DNA of 64,000 nt. It comes from Cristatella mucedo. Its lineage: Eukaryota; Bryozoa; Phylactolaemata; Cristatellidae. The stretch is from positions 2,660,501-2,724,500 of the forward strand of contig WPIO01000027.1 in NCBI GenBank assembly GCA_009760855.2, in the 5' to 3' direction. Shown piece after piece: positions 1 through 13,815 of the stretch (position 1 is its first letter; each line of letters starts with the position of its first letter). Made by a program: the position numbers and the translations under genes. The notes under the pieces are model-generated. The model made no database searches. It was given only the letters and a program-made list of their open reading frames with translations, and had not been told where the DNA came from.

Positions 1-1587
1 TACGCATATGATTAGGAAATACTATCGAAGCTTAAAACTGTCATGCAATGGATGCACGTTTCTAGGGTCCAAAGTTGAACAGCTTTGTGCAACCACATAT
101 AGTTGAAATATAGTGGCGAGACAAGCATTTCCGAAGAGCATTAGCTTTCAGAATGCTTTTTGTAATCATTTAATGCTTAGTAGGAAGTTCAAGAGCTGGT
201 CAGTCGCTAAATTCACGGACTCATTCACTAATACTACTACTTGTGAAGAACACCACAATGACCCAACACGCAATACAAAATAACAATCGAAATTTGCAGA
301 GCTTCCGGGCTCAGTTTCATGCGATTGACATAATTAGGCAAACTCAAGATTTATTATATAGCAGCTCTCTGCTGCATGGTGTTTGCGACCTGCAACCTTA
401 ATTAGGTCACGCAGAATCACACGTGGTCACGCAGAGTCGCACAGGATCGCGCGGGCTTCTGGCTCTTCCCTCCCTCGGTCATTGGCTGAGTATCTTAGTA
501 TTACAATGCAGCGCAATCACCGAGTCTTACAAGTCGAATGGGACTGCTTTTCATCTGGCCCCCGGGTGACCGTCGCGAGTTCTATTGACCGAGAAGCATT
601 ATATAACGTTTGACTGCGATGAGGCCTGCTCTTACTCCCTCCAGCTTCTTAATATTGGTGCTGTCAGGGTCTGTCTAAAGCACGGAATGTGACAGAATCG
701 CTGGTCTATGCACATATTACTTTGATATTGGATTACCATATTTGCTTGCTGCTAGCGAGATCCAAGAAACAACGACAAGCTTTTTTAGCTGGTTGACACG
801 ACTAGTTGACAAATGCGACTTCACCGTACGACCCTGAGTGCCGCGATAGGCACAATCGGTGCCAAAGCAGCTCGATTGCCACGGGGGCCGTGCTAGTTTC
901 TCATTGAATTGGAAGCGCCAGGCCTTCCAACCGGACAGCTGGTGGGCCATCCCTATATTCAGCACTGGCCTGCAAACATGACACTGACTCGGCAGCTGCC
1001 GAAAAGCCTTAGGGGCAATAGCGAAAGAGCAGAAGAGCAAACAAGCACGAAACCAAGTACAGTAAGTAGGAATCAAATGTCTTGCGTCAGCAAACCACTG
1101 TTGTGTGTATTGAGCATTGCATTTCCTTGAGACCAACTGAGACATGTCCTTTATTTGTTAAAGAAAATAGCTGCAAAAGTCGTCGTGCCACCATACATTT
1201 ACAGTGCGAGGCCGGCTGTAGGCTCAGCCTTATTTGCGTTTCGGTATGCAAACTGGGCCTGCTCACCCCAAGTGGGTCACGCTACCAGATCTGCAAAGCT
1301 CCTCGTTGCTTCGGTGGAGCATGCTCACCAAAGTGTGCCTCATCTGTCTGCCCAAAGGCCGAGCAGTGAGCTCAAGCCTAATCGGCTTACGCTGCGGCTG
1401 GCTCACATAGAAAACGAGTCTCGTATCAGGACTCGTATCAGGGCATCAGGAACAATCTCAAGCACCAGAGTAGGAATTCCCGAGTACAGCACTGGCATGC
1501 GTTCACGACAATGATGCCCTGTTTCTCAAGTGGATGCCTTGGAAAACCCCTGCAGCTGCCGTGGGCTGGGTGGATACTTCTAAAAGT
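1..1587. other. Intergenic stretch with no supported feature
   Basis: I see no gene here. Open frames on both strands are short, overlap each other and match no family I know. The sequence is unique-looking, CpG-containing intergenic DNA left of the first SINE. Confidence 0.5.
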
Positions 1588-1742
1588 GTAATTCATGTGT
1601 ATAACGCTCTAAAAGAACTTAATCTCTATCCAGGCGTTTCCCAAACCCAGCAGGGCTTGAGCCCCCTACCTCAGTAGTCAAAGGCAAAGACCTTGACCTC
1701 AGTCGTTAAATGCGAGCACTTTAACTACTGGGCGAAACCAGA
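1588..1742 (-). repeat. SINE-B copy, tRNA-derived, reverse strand
   Basis: On the minus strand this reads as a tRNA-like head (TTTCGCCCAGTAGTTAAAG, then a degenerate GGTCAAGG region), followed by a body ending in GATTAAGTTCTTTTAGAGCG and ACACATGAATTA. The same order occurs in at least six other copies in the window (for example 24907-25055 and 8345-8475), which defines the family. It is diverged and has an internal insertion. Confidence 0.75.
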
Positions 1743-3815
<2,073 letters not shown>

Positions 3816-4485
3816 AGTGGTCAGCAGAATTACTGTGGTCAATGTCTGTGCTAACTGCCCCCCCAGAAAGGGAGATACAGCAAGGTTTGTGGCACTGACA
3901 CTATCTGATGTCACTCGCGGGCGGGAACCGGATTGCCACTGCTGATCGACTGCCGATCGACTGCCAGAGTATGACTGTGTGGTCGCAGTCTCGATTTGGT
4001 TGCTGAGCTAGAAGTTGCCCTCGAAGCAAGCTAAGCTCCGGTCCCTCGCTGTGTGAGTCCAAGTAATGAGGCTGGGTAAAACATAAGAAACAGCATGTTC
4101 TACTGTATCAAAGCCCAGCGGGTAGATCAGTGGATCAATCAGTGTGACGAGTCTCTAGAAGCAGGGCGTGTATCCAGGGTTCCCAGACAGCAGCCCGTTT
4201 ATGTTGTTGTCTGGGTGCCCTTAGTACATTCATTCCCATATACCCGAGCCGCAATCAGGCAGCTTCTAGATTTGCAAGGAGCATTAGGAAAGCTGTCTTG
4301 GTCACAGTAGTCAGACACAAAAGGTCCATTGTGAGTTCCTCAATAACTGTAGAGATAATCGCTGTTTTCATGGTAAAGGATAACATTTCCAGCCGCAGCT
4401 CGAGCAGTGCACTTCAGCCCCGAGGTTAAAGGGCACGAGAGGCACGTGAGAGAAACCATTACAGCTGCCTGAACAGCAGGCGACC
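3816..4485. other. Intergenic stretch with no supported feature
   Basis: Mixed-composition DNA. I could not assign a gene, RNA or known repeat. Confidence 0.45.
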
Positions 4486-4505
4486 GGGGGGGGGGGGGGG
4501 GGGGG
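4486..4505 (+). repeat. Poly(G) run of 20
   Basis: This is an uninterrupted run of 20 G. Similar runs occur at 19105-19122, 26409-26422 and 30295-30319. They could form G-quadruplexes and are also typical places for length errors in an assembly. Confidence 0.95.
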
Positions 4506-5087
4506 CGCGGCTTTGGCAGGTGGCTACGGCCATCAGATGTTTGTCACCGCGGTTACTTGGGAGGCTCGTGCCTCTAAGCTGGCTGCTGCTTCTTTCCTAG
4601 GCGGCCGATCAGGTAAAGGCAGGTCGTAAAAGTGCCCGTGGGCTCAGCCTGACAGGTGCTCGCAGATCGCCCCCCCCCAAAGGCCAAGCCTATCCTTTAG
4701 GCTGGCATCTTGATGGGAGCTTATCTAAATTCCTGCTAAATCAGTCGCCGGTGCACCGGAACAGCACAGAGGCCGACGGCCTTTTGACAAGGGCTGCCAG
4801 CTTGGCCAATGCATATTAGTCCTAGCAAGTGGCTAAGGGCTCATTCCCATCTTTCATATGGGTCATTCAAGCAGTACAGCTTCTGATAGCTGTGCTGCTC
4901 GTCAGTGCAGCCATGCACGCCGAAATGAGCAACATTGTTCAATGGTCTGCATGCAGCCCTTTCATGAAGTACTTGCAATCCTCGCGAGCAATAAATGTGA
5001 GCACCCTCGCTAAGTGGTGGTTATCATTTTCGCATCCCAAGCGGTACAAAATGAGGACGTTTATCTTCAGGAATTGACCAGAGAACT
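4506..5087. other. Intergenic stretch with no supported feature
   Basis: There is no gene I can support. An 82-codon plus-strand frame at 4829-5077 has no recognisable domain. Confidence 0.45.
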
Positions 5088-5620
5088 GTGTATCTCCGCC
5101 TGGAAGTCCACAAGACTAGAAAACTATGTGGGTGTTACGCAGGAGAGTTGTGTATAGTGCGCTCAAAGCCTAGACGGCTTCGGTACGCATTCCGTAGCCA
5201 ACATACTTCATCTTGAGCAACAAAGAGAAATTTAGAAACATTGCTGAGTCAGGAGAGTAGTTGAGATAGTGCGTAGCATGGAAGTAGCAGCTCGGGGAGG
5301 CTTGAAAGGGTGTGCCATTATCGGCAACAGGAAAGTAGATGTCGTTACTTAAGAATTGTGGAGGTGAGTTCCACAATCTAGGACCTGCAAAGCAAAAGCT
5401 TCTGTCGCCCACGGCCTTAGGCGGAGGAATGAAACAGCTAATTTATTGCCTAAACTGGACCTGAGGGCACAAGGAAGCTGGAACTGGTGTAGCAGTTCAG
5501 CTAGGTATGGAGGAGCCAAGCCGTGGCCAGCCTTGTAAGTCAGCATAAAAACTGTACTCTCTAGGTTAAATTGTTTGCAAGCCACCGGGGAAGACAGTAC
5601 CTAATCTTATATAGCGATCG
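5088..5620 (-). mobile_element. LINE-B fragment: reverse-transcriptase C-terminus and 3' end
   Basis: The minus-strand frames carry the conserved tail of a CR1/Jockey-type ORF2: HGLAPPYLAELLHQFQ, NKLAVSFLRLR and GDRSFCFAGPRLWNSPPQFL, split by a frameshift near 5400. The left part (3' end of the element) shares the segment reading GGAGATACACAG on the minus strand with the 31764 and 10255 copies. It is 5'-truncated and dead. Homology to the window's other LINE-B copies is seen directly; the clade is inferred. Confidence 0.88.
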
Positions 5621-6440
5621 CCAGCCGTTTTCGCTTCTTTCTTTTGATCGCGAGCATTTATTCTGCGTTCTTAATATTTAAGCTGTCGGCTATAGTTAGA
5701 GCAACAGCAGGCGGGATTGCACCGACCAGTCCCGACGGTGGCACTCGGCGGCGAGTTCGACAGAGTGGCTTGAAAGAGTGCAACTCGTTGTGTCGGGGCA
5801 GAGGAGCGGATGCCAGCAGCACGCCGCGCGATCCAGGGCTCTCGGTCGTGATATTAGCGACAAGCAGAGCTGAGCCTGAGAGGCGGAGGGGCCTTCTCCA
5901 ATAAAAGGGAGTAGCCACATAGGTCGCCCCCTATTCCTACGGGGCAGGAGGCCCCCCCCCCCAGCTGCACCCGGCGGCACCATGAACGAAATTATCTCTT
6001 AATTCCATCCGATTAGCAATTGCCGAGCTCGCATCAAATAACGCCCTGATTTTTCGCTATGATTTTTAATTAACTGTGGGTCTGGCCCCACCTAGATGGA
6101 GCTCGTACTGGTTTTACCAGCTAAATTAAAATTTCGCAGGTCTCTCTCCCCCCCAGATGGAAATCCTGGCTCTGCCACTGGCGGCAAATCTTTTCGAGCA
6201 GCGGCTGCTGACGGAAACAGCGGCTTTGCCACCGAGTGCCAAGTCCCATTCGATGCTTTTAGGTGAGCCTCGGGCTCCTGTTCGTGCATTGAGAGGGCCA
6301 TAGGCGTATTACAAGGAGAGGCTCGGGCACGCGATACGCTGCCGGCTTCGAGTAGCTTGCACCGAGGCCCCTCCGGGCTCGCTGTGGGCTTTATGCACCC
6401 CTTTGAAGCTCGAAACAGATGGCTAGCTTATTCAGAAGAC

Positions 6441-6442
<2 letters not shown>
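5621..6442. other. CpG-containing intergenic stretch without a supported gene
   Basis: About 5640-5990 and 6090-6360 are GC- and CpG-rich and therefore open in several frames on both strands (86-95 codons). None has a recognisable domain or convincing splice signals, so I do not call a gene. Confidence 0.45.
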
Positions 6443-6524
<82 letters not shown>

Positions 6525-6540
6525 GTATATATGTATATTA
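6443..6540 (+). repeat. (AC)n microsatellite with AT-rich end
   Basis: An uninterrupted (AC)39 tract at 6443-6520 is followed by ATATGTATAT-type sequence to 6540. Confidence 0.98.
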
Positions 6541-6559
6541 AGATTTGTTAAAATATTTA

Positions 6560-6799
6560 ACGTACGTATATGCATTAGCCAGCGGTGGCCTGCCCTGCCG
6601 GGTTTCGGGTGCTACGCGGGCCTCCCGGTTCAGGAACAAGGACCGCACGGCTTCCGAGCCACTAATGGCGTCGGAGACGCAGTGCCGCCATAAAACCGTC
6701 CTTTCCGCGCTTGGGATGCCGAGGTCGGCCAGGCAAGCTTCATTATTTGGCCACCAGCTGCCGAGAGTCCCAACCACGATAGGCCTCACCACTGCCGAC
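6560..6799 (-). mobile_element. Possible C-terminal fragment of an R2-type or related LINE polyprotein
   Basis: The minus-strand frame contains VVRPIVVGTLGSWWPNNEA followed by CLADLGIP and a C-terminal helix-rich piece. The pattern 'P-V-V-V-G-(A/T)-L-G' followed by a conserved L-x-x-L-G-I resembles the segment after the reverse transcriptase of R2-like elements. That resemblance is from memory of the family. The frame is open for about 95 codons. It is joined on its 5' side to a SINE-A-like tRNA head. Confidence 0.4.
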
Positions 6800-6935
6800 C
6801 GGTATATAGCGTGCAGAAGAGTCGTAGCGGTGATCAATCCAGCTTGCTTTAAGCAGTAAAGTGTTGCCTGCAGAGGAACTCGAACCCACGACCCGGGTCG
6901 TGAAGTGCAAGCACTTTACCATCCGGCCACCATCG
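6800..6935 (-). repeat. SINE-A-like tRNA-derived element, reverse strand
   Basis: On the minus strand an A-box-like TGGCCGGATGGTAAAG is followed by a B-box-like GGGTTCGAGTTCC. Downstream comes CGACTCTTCTGCACGCTATA, which matches the SINE-A body segment (GGCTCTTCTGTCGCTATAC). The 3' end is lost where the LINE-like fragment begins. Confidence 0.65.
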
Positions 6936-7244
6936 GGGGGGGGGTGGGGGAGGTGCTTTGAGACAGTAAGCCAGTCAGCGGATCCAGCCGATCAGACAAG
7001 ATTCCTTTCCTAACTTCAGGCCTGCATACCGTTGTGGCCCGGCTCGTAGATGGCGGAGACTAGCGAACTGAATTCCGTGGGAGCCGTCAGGAGAACAGCA
7101 GCAGATGGCCACCTGACATGCCCCGACGGTGCCCCGGTGGCGATCCCGGAAGCACTTCTCTGAGGGGGGACAGGGCTACCACTGGGCTTCCAAGAAGAGG
7201 GCGACGGGCTGAGCGGTTGGCGAAGAGGATACAGTCTAAATAAA

Positions 7245-7345
7245 ACTACAGTTCATTTATATGGCGTCCTAAGAGTATTTCATCTCTATCCGGGCGCCTT
7301 GCGTACGTCGAAGTGCTCGAGCCCACGACCCGGTCGTAAAGGTCC
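7245..7345 (-). repeat. SINE-B partial copy, reverse strand
   Basis: The minus strand ends in GAGATGAAATACTCTTAGG and ATATAAATGAACTG, with ACGACCGGGTCGTGGGCTCG upstream. This is the SINE-B order of B-box region, body and tail. The A-box half is missing or diverged. Confidence 0.65.
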
Positions 7346-8344
7346 TGGTAATGTCCCGCTATTGCAGACTTGGAGCTCGGCAGCTGAACCTCGATTACGA
7401 TTTATGGGCTTTGCCGCTGAATCAGAACTGAGCCGCTTGCGAAATTGCCGCGACAAGCCGAGGCTTATGAGCAGCGCGACGTATTATTACGAAATAACGA
7501 GATTATTGCGCGACTGGAGCAGCGAACTGCGGGTCGGTGAGTCGAGAGCTCAGAGAGCGAGCAGCTACATTAGCCGGAGTCTCAGCGAGTCTGTTGCTGT
7601 GCTTTTTCTGCTACGCTGCTGCTGCTGCTAGCGCTGCGTGCAGTGTGTCGAGCGCTGGGCTGTCGTCGGCGTCGGCGTCGTCGTCATGCGAGCTTCGGGT
7701 CTTCGTACGTTGCATGAGTTTCGCCGCTATCCGAACTAGTTAGGGCTTCGCCGCGGCCATTACAGCATCGTGCCCCTGGGCAAAATCGTGAGCAGCCGCA
7801 GAGGGCCTTTGTAGAGAGGGGCAGCGGAGGCGCTGCCTACGCGAGACGCTGCGCCCCTCGACAGACTGCGCGACCCCTGCTCGGGCCCGGCAGAGAAAAT
7901 GACCGCAAGCGGAAGGCCGCGAGTGCAGATCACTCGACAGTTCGAGTTGACTGTCGCGGCAAAAGAAGTTGTCATTGCAAGTAAAGTTGTGTAGCTGCGT
8001 GTTCGCGTCGCGTTCGCGTCACAAATGATCGCACGCGAGCTGGTGCGGAGTTACGGTATCCGCTCGTATGACGCCAAGCTGTACTTAAACCAACCTAATC
8101 GCAAGCCTCGAATTAATTGGACCTCGATAATGGCTTACGTAATTATTGGCACTGCGTTTTTTATTATGATTTTATGATTTGTGATTTTATTACGGGGCCG
8201 CAAGTATCAGTATCGACAACAGCTGCTAAGGCTATTTCGATGCTTTGTCAGTTATCTTCCCGGCTTCCTTCGTGGGAAATGTGGCCCGCGCATGCTGTCG
8301 AGTCTACCCCAAGTCTTGTAAGGAATGGGCATTCTATAAATTTA
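7346..8344. other. CpG-rich intergenic stretch without a supported gene
   Basis: Many CpGs and several overlapping open frames occur (7299-7743 plus strand, 7760-7975 minus strand), including GCT/GTC-repeat-like runs near 7615-7690. No domain or splice pattern stands out. It could be an unmethylated regulatory region or an exon of an unknown gene; I cannot tell. Confidence 0.4.
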
Positions 8345-8475
8345 TAATTCATTCGTGTAGCGCCGCAAGAGAACTTAATCTCTATTCGGACGCTTCGCAT
8401 ATGCCATGGGCCTCGAGCTCACGACCTCGGTCGTTAAGGGCTAGCTAGCACTTGACCACTGGGCCAAACCAGCGC
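8345..8475 (-). repeat. SINE-B copy, reverse strand
   Basis: The minus strand shows TTTGGCCCAGTGGTCAAGTG (A-box region), ACGACCGAGGTCGTGAGCTC (B-box region) and the tail TAGAGATTAAGTTCTCTTGC ending in CGAATGAATTA. This is among the least diverged SINE-B copies. Confidence 0.85.
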
Positions 8476-8519
8476 TAGATTGCCATCGTGTTCTGCTACC
8501 ATCGGTCGGCGTACTTGCG

Positions 8520-8738
8520 TGCAGCTGTTCCATTCCTACGCTTAAAGACCAATCGCAAAAGTTTCTTTAATGCTAGTCCTGGACTTCGGAGCGCTAGCAT
8601 AAATTCTCATGCAACATCTGCTGACATGCTGCGTTCGACTGTATCGAAACCTCTGCTGTCGTCCTGAGCTGCTACTTCGAAAACCCTGCTTCGTGGCATC
8701 TGTTCCACCATCCAGGCTTTTGCAAGGACTGCCCAAGC
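8520..8738 (+). mobile_element. LINE-B fragment, plus strand
   Basis: The segment from GCTGTTCCATTCCTACGCTT through CCTGAGCTGCTACTTC aligns in order with the LINE-B reverse-transcriptase C-terminus (NKLAVPFLR ... LSCYFYATHYLN in the 31816-32343 copy). Both ends are truncated and it has lost its frame. A SINE-A copy follows directly. Confidence 0.75.
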
Positions 8739-8920
8739 CGTGATGCCTCACTAGGTAAGGTGGTTGCTTTTCATGACCTCGGCCCCGAGGTCATGGGTTC
8801 GAATACTTCGGCGTATGATTCTTTATTGCCGCTGCAAGCGGCGGTGATAGCCTTAAATGCTCTTCTGTCGCTATACAAAAGAGGCTTTTGAATCAGCTAG
8901 TATTATTATTATTATAAACC
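8739..8920 (+). repeat. SINE-A copy, plus strand
   Basis: A tRNA-like head (GTGATGCCTCACTAGGTAAG, GGTCATGGGTTCGAATACTT) is followed by the family body GTGATAGCCTTAAATGCTCT, then CTATACAAAAGAGGC and an ATT-repeat tail. A- and B-box-like promoter elements are visible but mutated. Confidence 0.85.
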
Positions 8921-8989
8921 TATACGTGCGCTGTGTCTGTGGCAAAGGACTCGAGTTCAGGAGCCGCTACTGGCGTTCGATGAGAACAA

Positions 8990-9205
8990 AAATAATAACA
9001 ATAGCAATGCATTAGCATAGCACCCTCAGAGAACTTAACTATTTCTAGGCACTTAGCGTGCGATGTAAAGAAATCACAATCGCACGATTAGCGGTTAAAT
9101 GCGAAGTGTCAACATGCAAATATGATTAGACGTAACGCGCTGAGTGTCAGCACGCATTAGTACACAAAGGACAAATGACAAGAACCCAGCAAATCCTGTG
9201 AATAA
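8990..9205 (-). mobile_element. LINE-A 3' UTR and tail, reverse strand
   Basis: On the plus strand TAGCACCCTCAGAGAACTTA is the complement of the LINE-A tail hairpin. It is followed by a decayed version of the LINE-A 3' UTR (CAGCACGCATTAGTACACAA, GGACAAATGACAAGAACCCA), matching the better copy at 45945-46200. Confidence 0.75.
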
Positions 9206-9359
9206 CAGGTTGCGCATAGCCGGTACTGGAAGGACTTTTTTTTCGTGGCTTCCACGTGCTCCAGTTTATATAGCTTCTATAAGCGCGTGTACAGTGTAGC
9301 GAAATGAAGATAGACAGGCTGTTTTGAAGCGTTACTGTTTCTGGCAGTGTAACCCGCCC

Positions 9360-9360
<1 letters not shown>

Positions 9361-9415
<55 letters not shown>
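9361..9415 (+). repeat. (GT)n microsatellite
   Basis: Uninterrupted GT dinucleotides, about 27 units. Confidence 0.98.
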
Positions 9416-9416
<1 letters not shown>

Positions 9417-10254
9417 CCCGTCAAATATTGCGAGCCTCAGCTTTCCGCTGCGACGCTATTCCCCAAGGCGCGTCTGAGGGCGAATTACTGGTCAGCCTGC
9501 CGCTTATACGTTCAGGGTGCACTACGGAGGCTTCGAGGGGCTCAGGAGAAAATCGAGCGAGAAAAAGCTGGACTTTAGCTTCTCTTTTTCAAGCGGCATC
9601 TAGTCGGGAGGGGGGGCAGTAACCTGACGCCGCAGACACTCATAATGGGGCCAGTCTCTCAGTCGATGCGTGACAAATACCGGCGACGCTCTGTGACCTG
9701 GAATCGCTTTTGCACCCCGGCATTCATTGCTGCTGTGGCGGAGCAGCACGGAAGCAACTGAGTAAAGATAAGCCTTAAAGATAACAAGTAAAGCCTTAAA
9801 GATAACAAGTCCATATACCGTAGAGTAGAGAAGTCTATTCCACGGCGACGGAGGTTTACTAGCGTCCAGCAGTACCGAGTGTAAAAACTCTTGTATTTCG
9901 CAAAACCTTGAGCACGACTCGGTGAAACTGGCGAGCACTATGGTCTGCCTATTACATGGTTTGGACTTTTATGCTGCCTAACTATCGAATAACCGGCTCC
10001 AAGCCGTTATAATTCAGCAACCACGAATAATAAATATCTCGGCATTCGTAGATTGGCTCATTTAACACGACTGCGCTTCAATGCGGCAGCTCTGTTAAGG
10101 GAAGTCGCGGGGGCCGGCTGGTATCTACATATATGCCTCCCAATGAGAAGAGCTAAGCGTGAGAGGCGAAAGCAGAGGAGCTGAATAAGGTGAAGAAGGG
10201 AGTCGCTGTCGAGCTTCCTCTCGAAGCTTCAGGACCTAGCTATGACGTAATACG
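9416..10254. other. Intergenic stretch with no supported gene
   Basis: No gene is supported. A small direct duplication (AAAGCCTTAAAGATAACAAG, twice) lies near 9768-9811. Open frames here are short and unrecognised. Confidence 0.45.
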
Positions 10255-12129
10255 TCTCCGTCTGTAACTCAGCAAAGTCTCACGGACTAAGTGGGTGTCG
10301 CGAAGGGAGAGTTTTCTATAACAAACTGAAATGCTGCCTTTACAGCACATGTAAAATGCTTTGAAAGAGATTACATTCTCTGATGGCGCTATATAAATTT
10401 ATTATTATTACTATTGTTGCCATTATGCTGATTGGCTTTAGACAAGTATACGGTAGCCAAAAGACTTCATCTCACGCAGCGAAAAGAATGTGAGAAGCAT
10501 GGCTGAGTTAAGAGGTCAGTGGATGCGAGGTGAGTGGCATGGAACGTGAGGCTCAGGACGGCTATGTAATGAATGATGTGCCTCAGTCGGCAGAAGGAGA
10601 ATAGATGTCGCAGCGTTAGAATTGTTGAAGTGAGTTCCACGGACAAGAGCCTGTATTGCAAAAACTTCTTCGTCAGCGGTCTTTAAGCGGAGGAATGGAA
10701 CAGCTGGTTTATTGTCCAAAATGAACGAGGGGACACAAGATGGCTGAAACTGACGCAGCAGTTCAGCTCAATGTGAAGGAGTTAAGCCGTGGCAGGCCTC
10801 GTTGGTCAGCGTGAGATTTTTGCACTGTTTGTTCCGTTGATCAACCTGGAGCTATCCTAGCTCCTTCACTCCTTCAGCAAAGGAGACACGTGACTGACCC
10901 TCTAGGTTTTTTTTGATTAGCTTTTCAGCCACATTCATCACCAGTATCAATCAGTGGCGCAATGGCTTTCTTCGGTAGCCCAACCAATACGGAATTACAG
11001 TTTATCTAGCCTAGACTGAAGCAGGGAGCCAGTTGAATTTCTAGCCAGCCACCACGGTAGACAGCCCCTAACCGCTGGCTGAGACCAGGCGTGACGGCTA
11101 GCTGTGGAGGCAGTCTTCTTACTGAAACTTTCAAAAGTTAAGCAATCATCAAAGAAGACAACTAAACTGCCAGTGCACGGCGACGGTTACACTGTACTAT
11201 TACCAATTAGAGTAGCAAACTCTCCTATTCCAGCCACACGCTTTGGGTGTCTAGTAGTAGGAGTTCGGCACTATCGTCGCTAATTTGAAGGAAATTTGCA
11301 GACATTCATGGTCGAATGACTGCAAGGTAAGCATGCAGTTTATCAGTCGCTGCAGTGAATTCCGGTGGTTTGAAGGATAAATAGAACGTTAGATATCGTC
11401 AGCAAAGAGGTATGACCGATCCCATGGGCCCCAACAGCTTTTCCCAGAGGCTCGGTATTAGTTGAGAACAGTAAGCGACCGATAACGGACCTTTGCCGAA
11501 CTACCTCTACGGGAGGCTATTTGGCTGAATGAGCCGTGACCACCCTACAACACGGATTGAACATGATCGGTCCCGCACGATTTGAGCCACGCCAGTGACT
11601 CATCTGCCAGACCGATCGCTGTTCTCAATCGTTCAATTAGGATATCGTGATCAATAGCGTAGAACGCAGCTGATAGATCCACCAGGGCCAGAACCGCAAC
11701 ATTGCCGTCATCGTTACTGCTTAAGATGTCGTAGGGTAATACGGATTGGAGCAGTTTCAGAGGAGCGGTGTCGCTTGCATCGCAACTGAAATATTTCTGA
11801 CAGCTCATTACTTTAAATATATAACTACAAGCTGCTTAGTAATAATCTTTTCTATAATCTTTGAGAACAAAATTGAAAGGAAATGGGCAAAAGTTTGCTA
11901 GGATCTCTTAATCTAATCCAGCCTTTTAAGTATCGGTCACTCGACGGCCGATTTGAAAGACTCTGGGAACAACCCCGTTATCCTGAGAAGCATTACAAAC
12001 TTGAGTTATGGCTGGAGTAAGTTGGTCTACCAGTGAAGATAAGAGTGGGGATGATATAGGGTCTAGACGAAACGAGCTGTCGTTAAAAGAATTTATTAAA
12101 GGTAGCCACTTTGTATACAGAAACATCAA
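10255..12129 (-). mobile_element. LINE-B element, the longest copy in the window, inactive
   Basis: Read on the minus strand, three reverse-transcriptase blocks occur in the right order and spacing. A finger region is DPISSPLLSSLVDQLTPAIT (11926-12129). Motif A is LVDLSAAFYAIDHDIL (11545-11808). A catalytic box, SYLFADDI, lies at about 11392-11415, and the C-terminal block with KPAVPFLRLKTADEEVF is at 10516-10719. Stops and frameshifts separate the blocks, so it cannot make a protein. The 3' end (10255-10320) matches the other LINE-B copies. A LINE-A tail in the opposite orientation interrupts it at about 10322-10425. The motifs place it in the broad CR1/Jockey group; the exact clade is not certain. 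Confidence 0.88.
10322..10425 (+). mobile_element. LINE-A 3' tail nested in LINE-B
   Basis: TTTGAAAGAGATTACATTCTC, split around its loop, and GGCGCTATATAAATTTATTA end in ATT repeats. This is a diverged LINE-A tail. LINE-B sequence continues on both sides, so this copy inserted later than the LINE-B copy. Confidence 0.7.
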
Positions 12130-12780
12130 GCAATTTCTTATGAAAGGTCATATGTTGCGACTCAACATAAGCTCAAGTCGGAGGTGGCCTTACGGATGCG
12201 CGAATATGTGCATTTTTTTTTTTAAAAAAAGTGGAAAATTCATCGACCGAACCATCAATATCCGGAGAGTGAGACATCGAAGAGTTGGCGACATCGAATG
12301 ATTGACCATCTTATCAACTTTATTTGGGTCTGACCGGCACGACTTCAGTTTTCGAGTGACAAAAGAAGCCTTGGTTATCCACACTTCCGGATGTAGATTC
12401 TGAGGAGCTCGTTACAACTGGCCAGATCGTGTTCAGACCTAGACTTCTTAAAACGGTGTTTAAGCCTACTAACGGATACGAAGCATCTTTTGAAGTTTTT
12501 TCGTAAATCGAAAGCAATTTCCAGAATGACTTTGTATACGAGCAGAATTTGCGGCAGCCTGCTAATCGATAGCACTCGTTAATGTTTTAGTTTGCTGCAT
12601 CAATGGGGTCTCGATGCCGTCGGCAGAGTCTGAGTGCAGATCAAGAAGATCTGCTTTTAGACATATTAAACAAATTCTTAGCATCACCTTGATTTTTTTA
12701 GGTTGCATCGCTGTATAAACTCGATGGTACTCTGTACATACATCGAAACAGGAGCAGAAAACGAGATTTAGCAATTAGCC
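12130..12780 (-). mobile_element. Probable 5' continuation of the LINE-B copy
   Basis: The minus-strand frames contain basic, lysine-rich pieces such as VYKVILEIAFDLRKNFKRCF and KTSKDASYPLVGLNTVL, as expected for the linker between endonuclease and reverse transcriptase. The position directly upstream of the finger block supports this. No diagnostic motif is intact, so the assignment is an inference. Confidence 0.45.
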
Positions 12781-13682
12781 GAGACGGTCGACCGGTACAT
12801 AACCATGCCGGCGGGCAGAAGTCCCACGCGATCATGTCATCCAGAGCATGACCGCTCATATGAGTCGTATGGCTAACATGCTAAACCAAACCCAAAAGCT
12901 AAGCAAAAATGATATTGCCAACCCGAAGCGAAAACATGCTGTTCGTTCGTCCAGTGTGGTCTTAGTCCTTCTTACTTTCGGTACGTTAGCGCCGCGTCGC
13001 TGCGTCGGCCGCCGCATGCTTTGTAAGACTGCTAAACTTTAGCGGCCGGCGGCTTCCTAGACCCCGCAGCTGCGGGGATTCAGAGGATTGTCTACAGAGG
13101 GGCTGTCTAGCTAGCTCCGGGTGGCCTTCGCCTTCGGACGCTCCACTTCCGAATTGACGGGACTTTTGGGAGACAGCTGCGGCCTTGCACGACGCAGCCT
13201 GCTGAGAAATACCAGGATATTTACATGTTAAGCCAGGATTAAGGGCTTGACCCGAGGGCATTAACTGCAACAAGCTATCCAAAAATATATCCAAAGAGCT
13301 TAGCATTCAGCCGCGCCAACCGCTGGATTGGTCCGCCCGGTGCGTCTGTGAGGAGACAATCGAGCAATGTGTTTTCCGTAAGCTGCGCCGACTACACGTA
13401 CACATACACGTAACATTTCCGCTCGCATGTCCGCTGCACCGACCGCGCAGACTAAGCCGAGGGCGCGGCGCTATGCTAGAGAGCTGTCTACAGCGCACCC
13501 CGAGTCCTCGCCGCCTGTCGCGGCACCTGCTCAGTGTACCTCGCGTAACGAAGAAAGGGAAAAGTGGCAGCTCGCCAGCTGAGTCCCGAGTACATACAGT
13601 CTTGGCAGTACTGTAAGCGGCTAAACGCTACGGGCTGCCAGTCGACCTAGATTAGAAAACTAGAGGTCAGCTTATTCAACAG
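12781..13682. other. CpG-rich intergenic stretch without a supported gene
   Basis: Opposing open frames at 12986-13306 and 13307-13498 (minus) and 12848-13042 (plus) show no known domain. About 12980-13560 has high CpG. Confidence 0.4.
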
Positions 13683-13815
13683 GCTTATTTAAGTAGCGGC
13701 GGAAGAGCCTTGGTGGCTATCCACGCCCCTTAAGAGTCGCCTGCTGCAGGACTCGAGCCGACGACCCGGGTCGCGAAGCAAGAGCACTTATACCCAGCCA
13801 GAGACCCGGTGACGT
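13683..13815 (-). repeat. SINE-A-like copy, reverse strand
   Basis: The plus strand reads GGCGGAAGAGCCTTGGTGGC, then GACTCGAGCCGACGACCCGG, then CGAAGCAAGAGCACTTATAC. This is the reversed order of the SINE-A body, B-box region and A-box region. It is strongly diverged. Confidence 0.6.
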
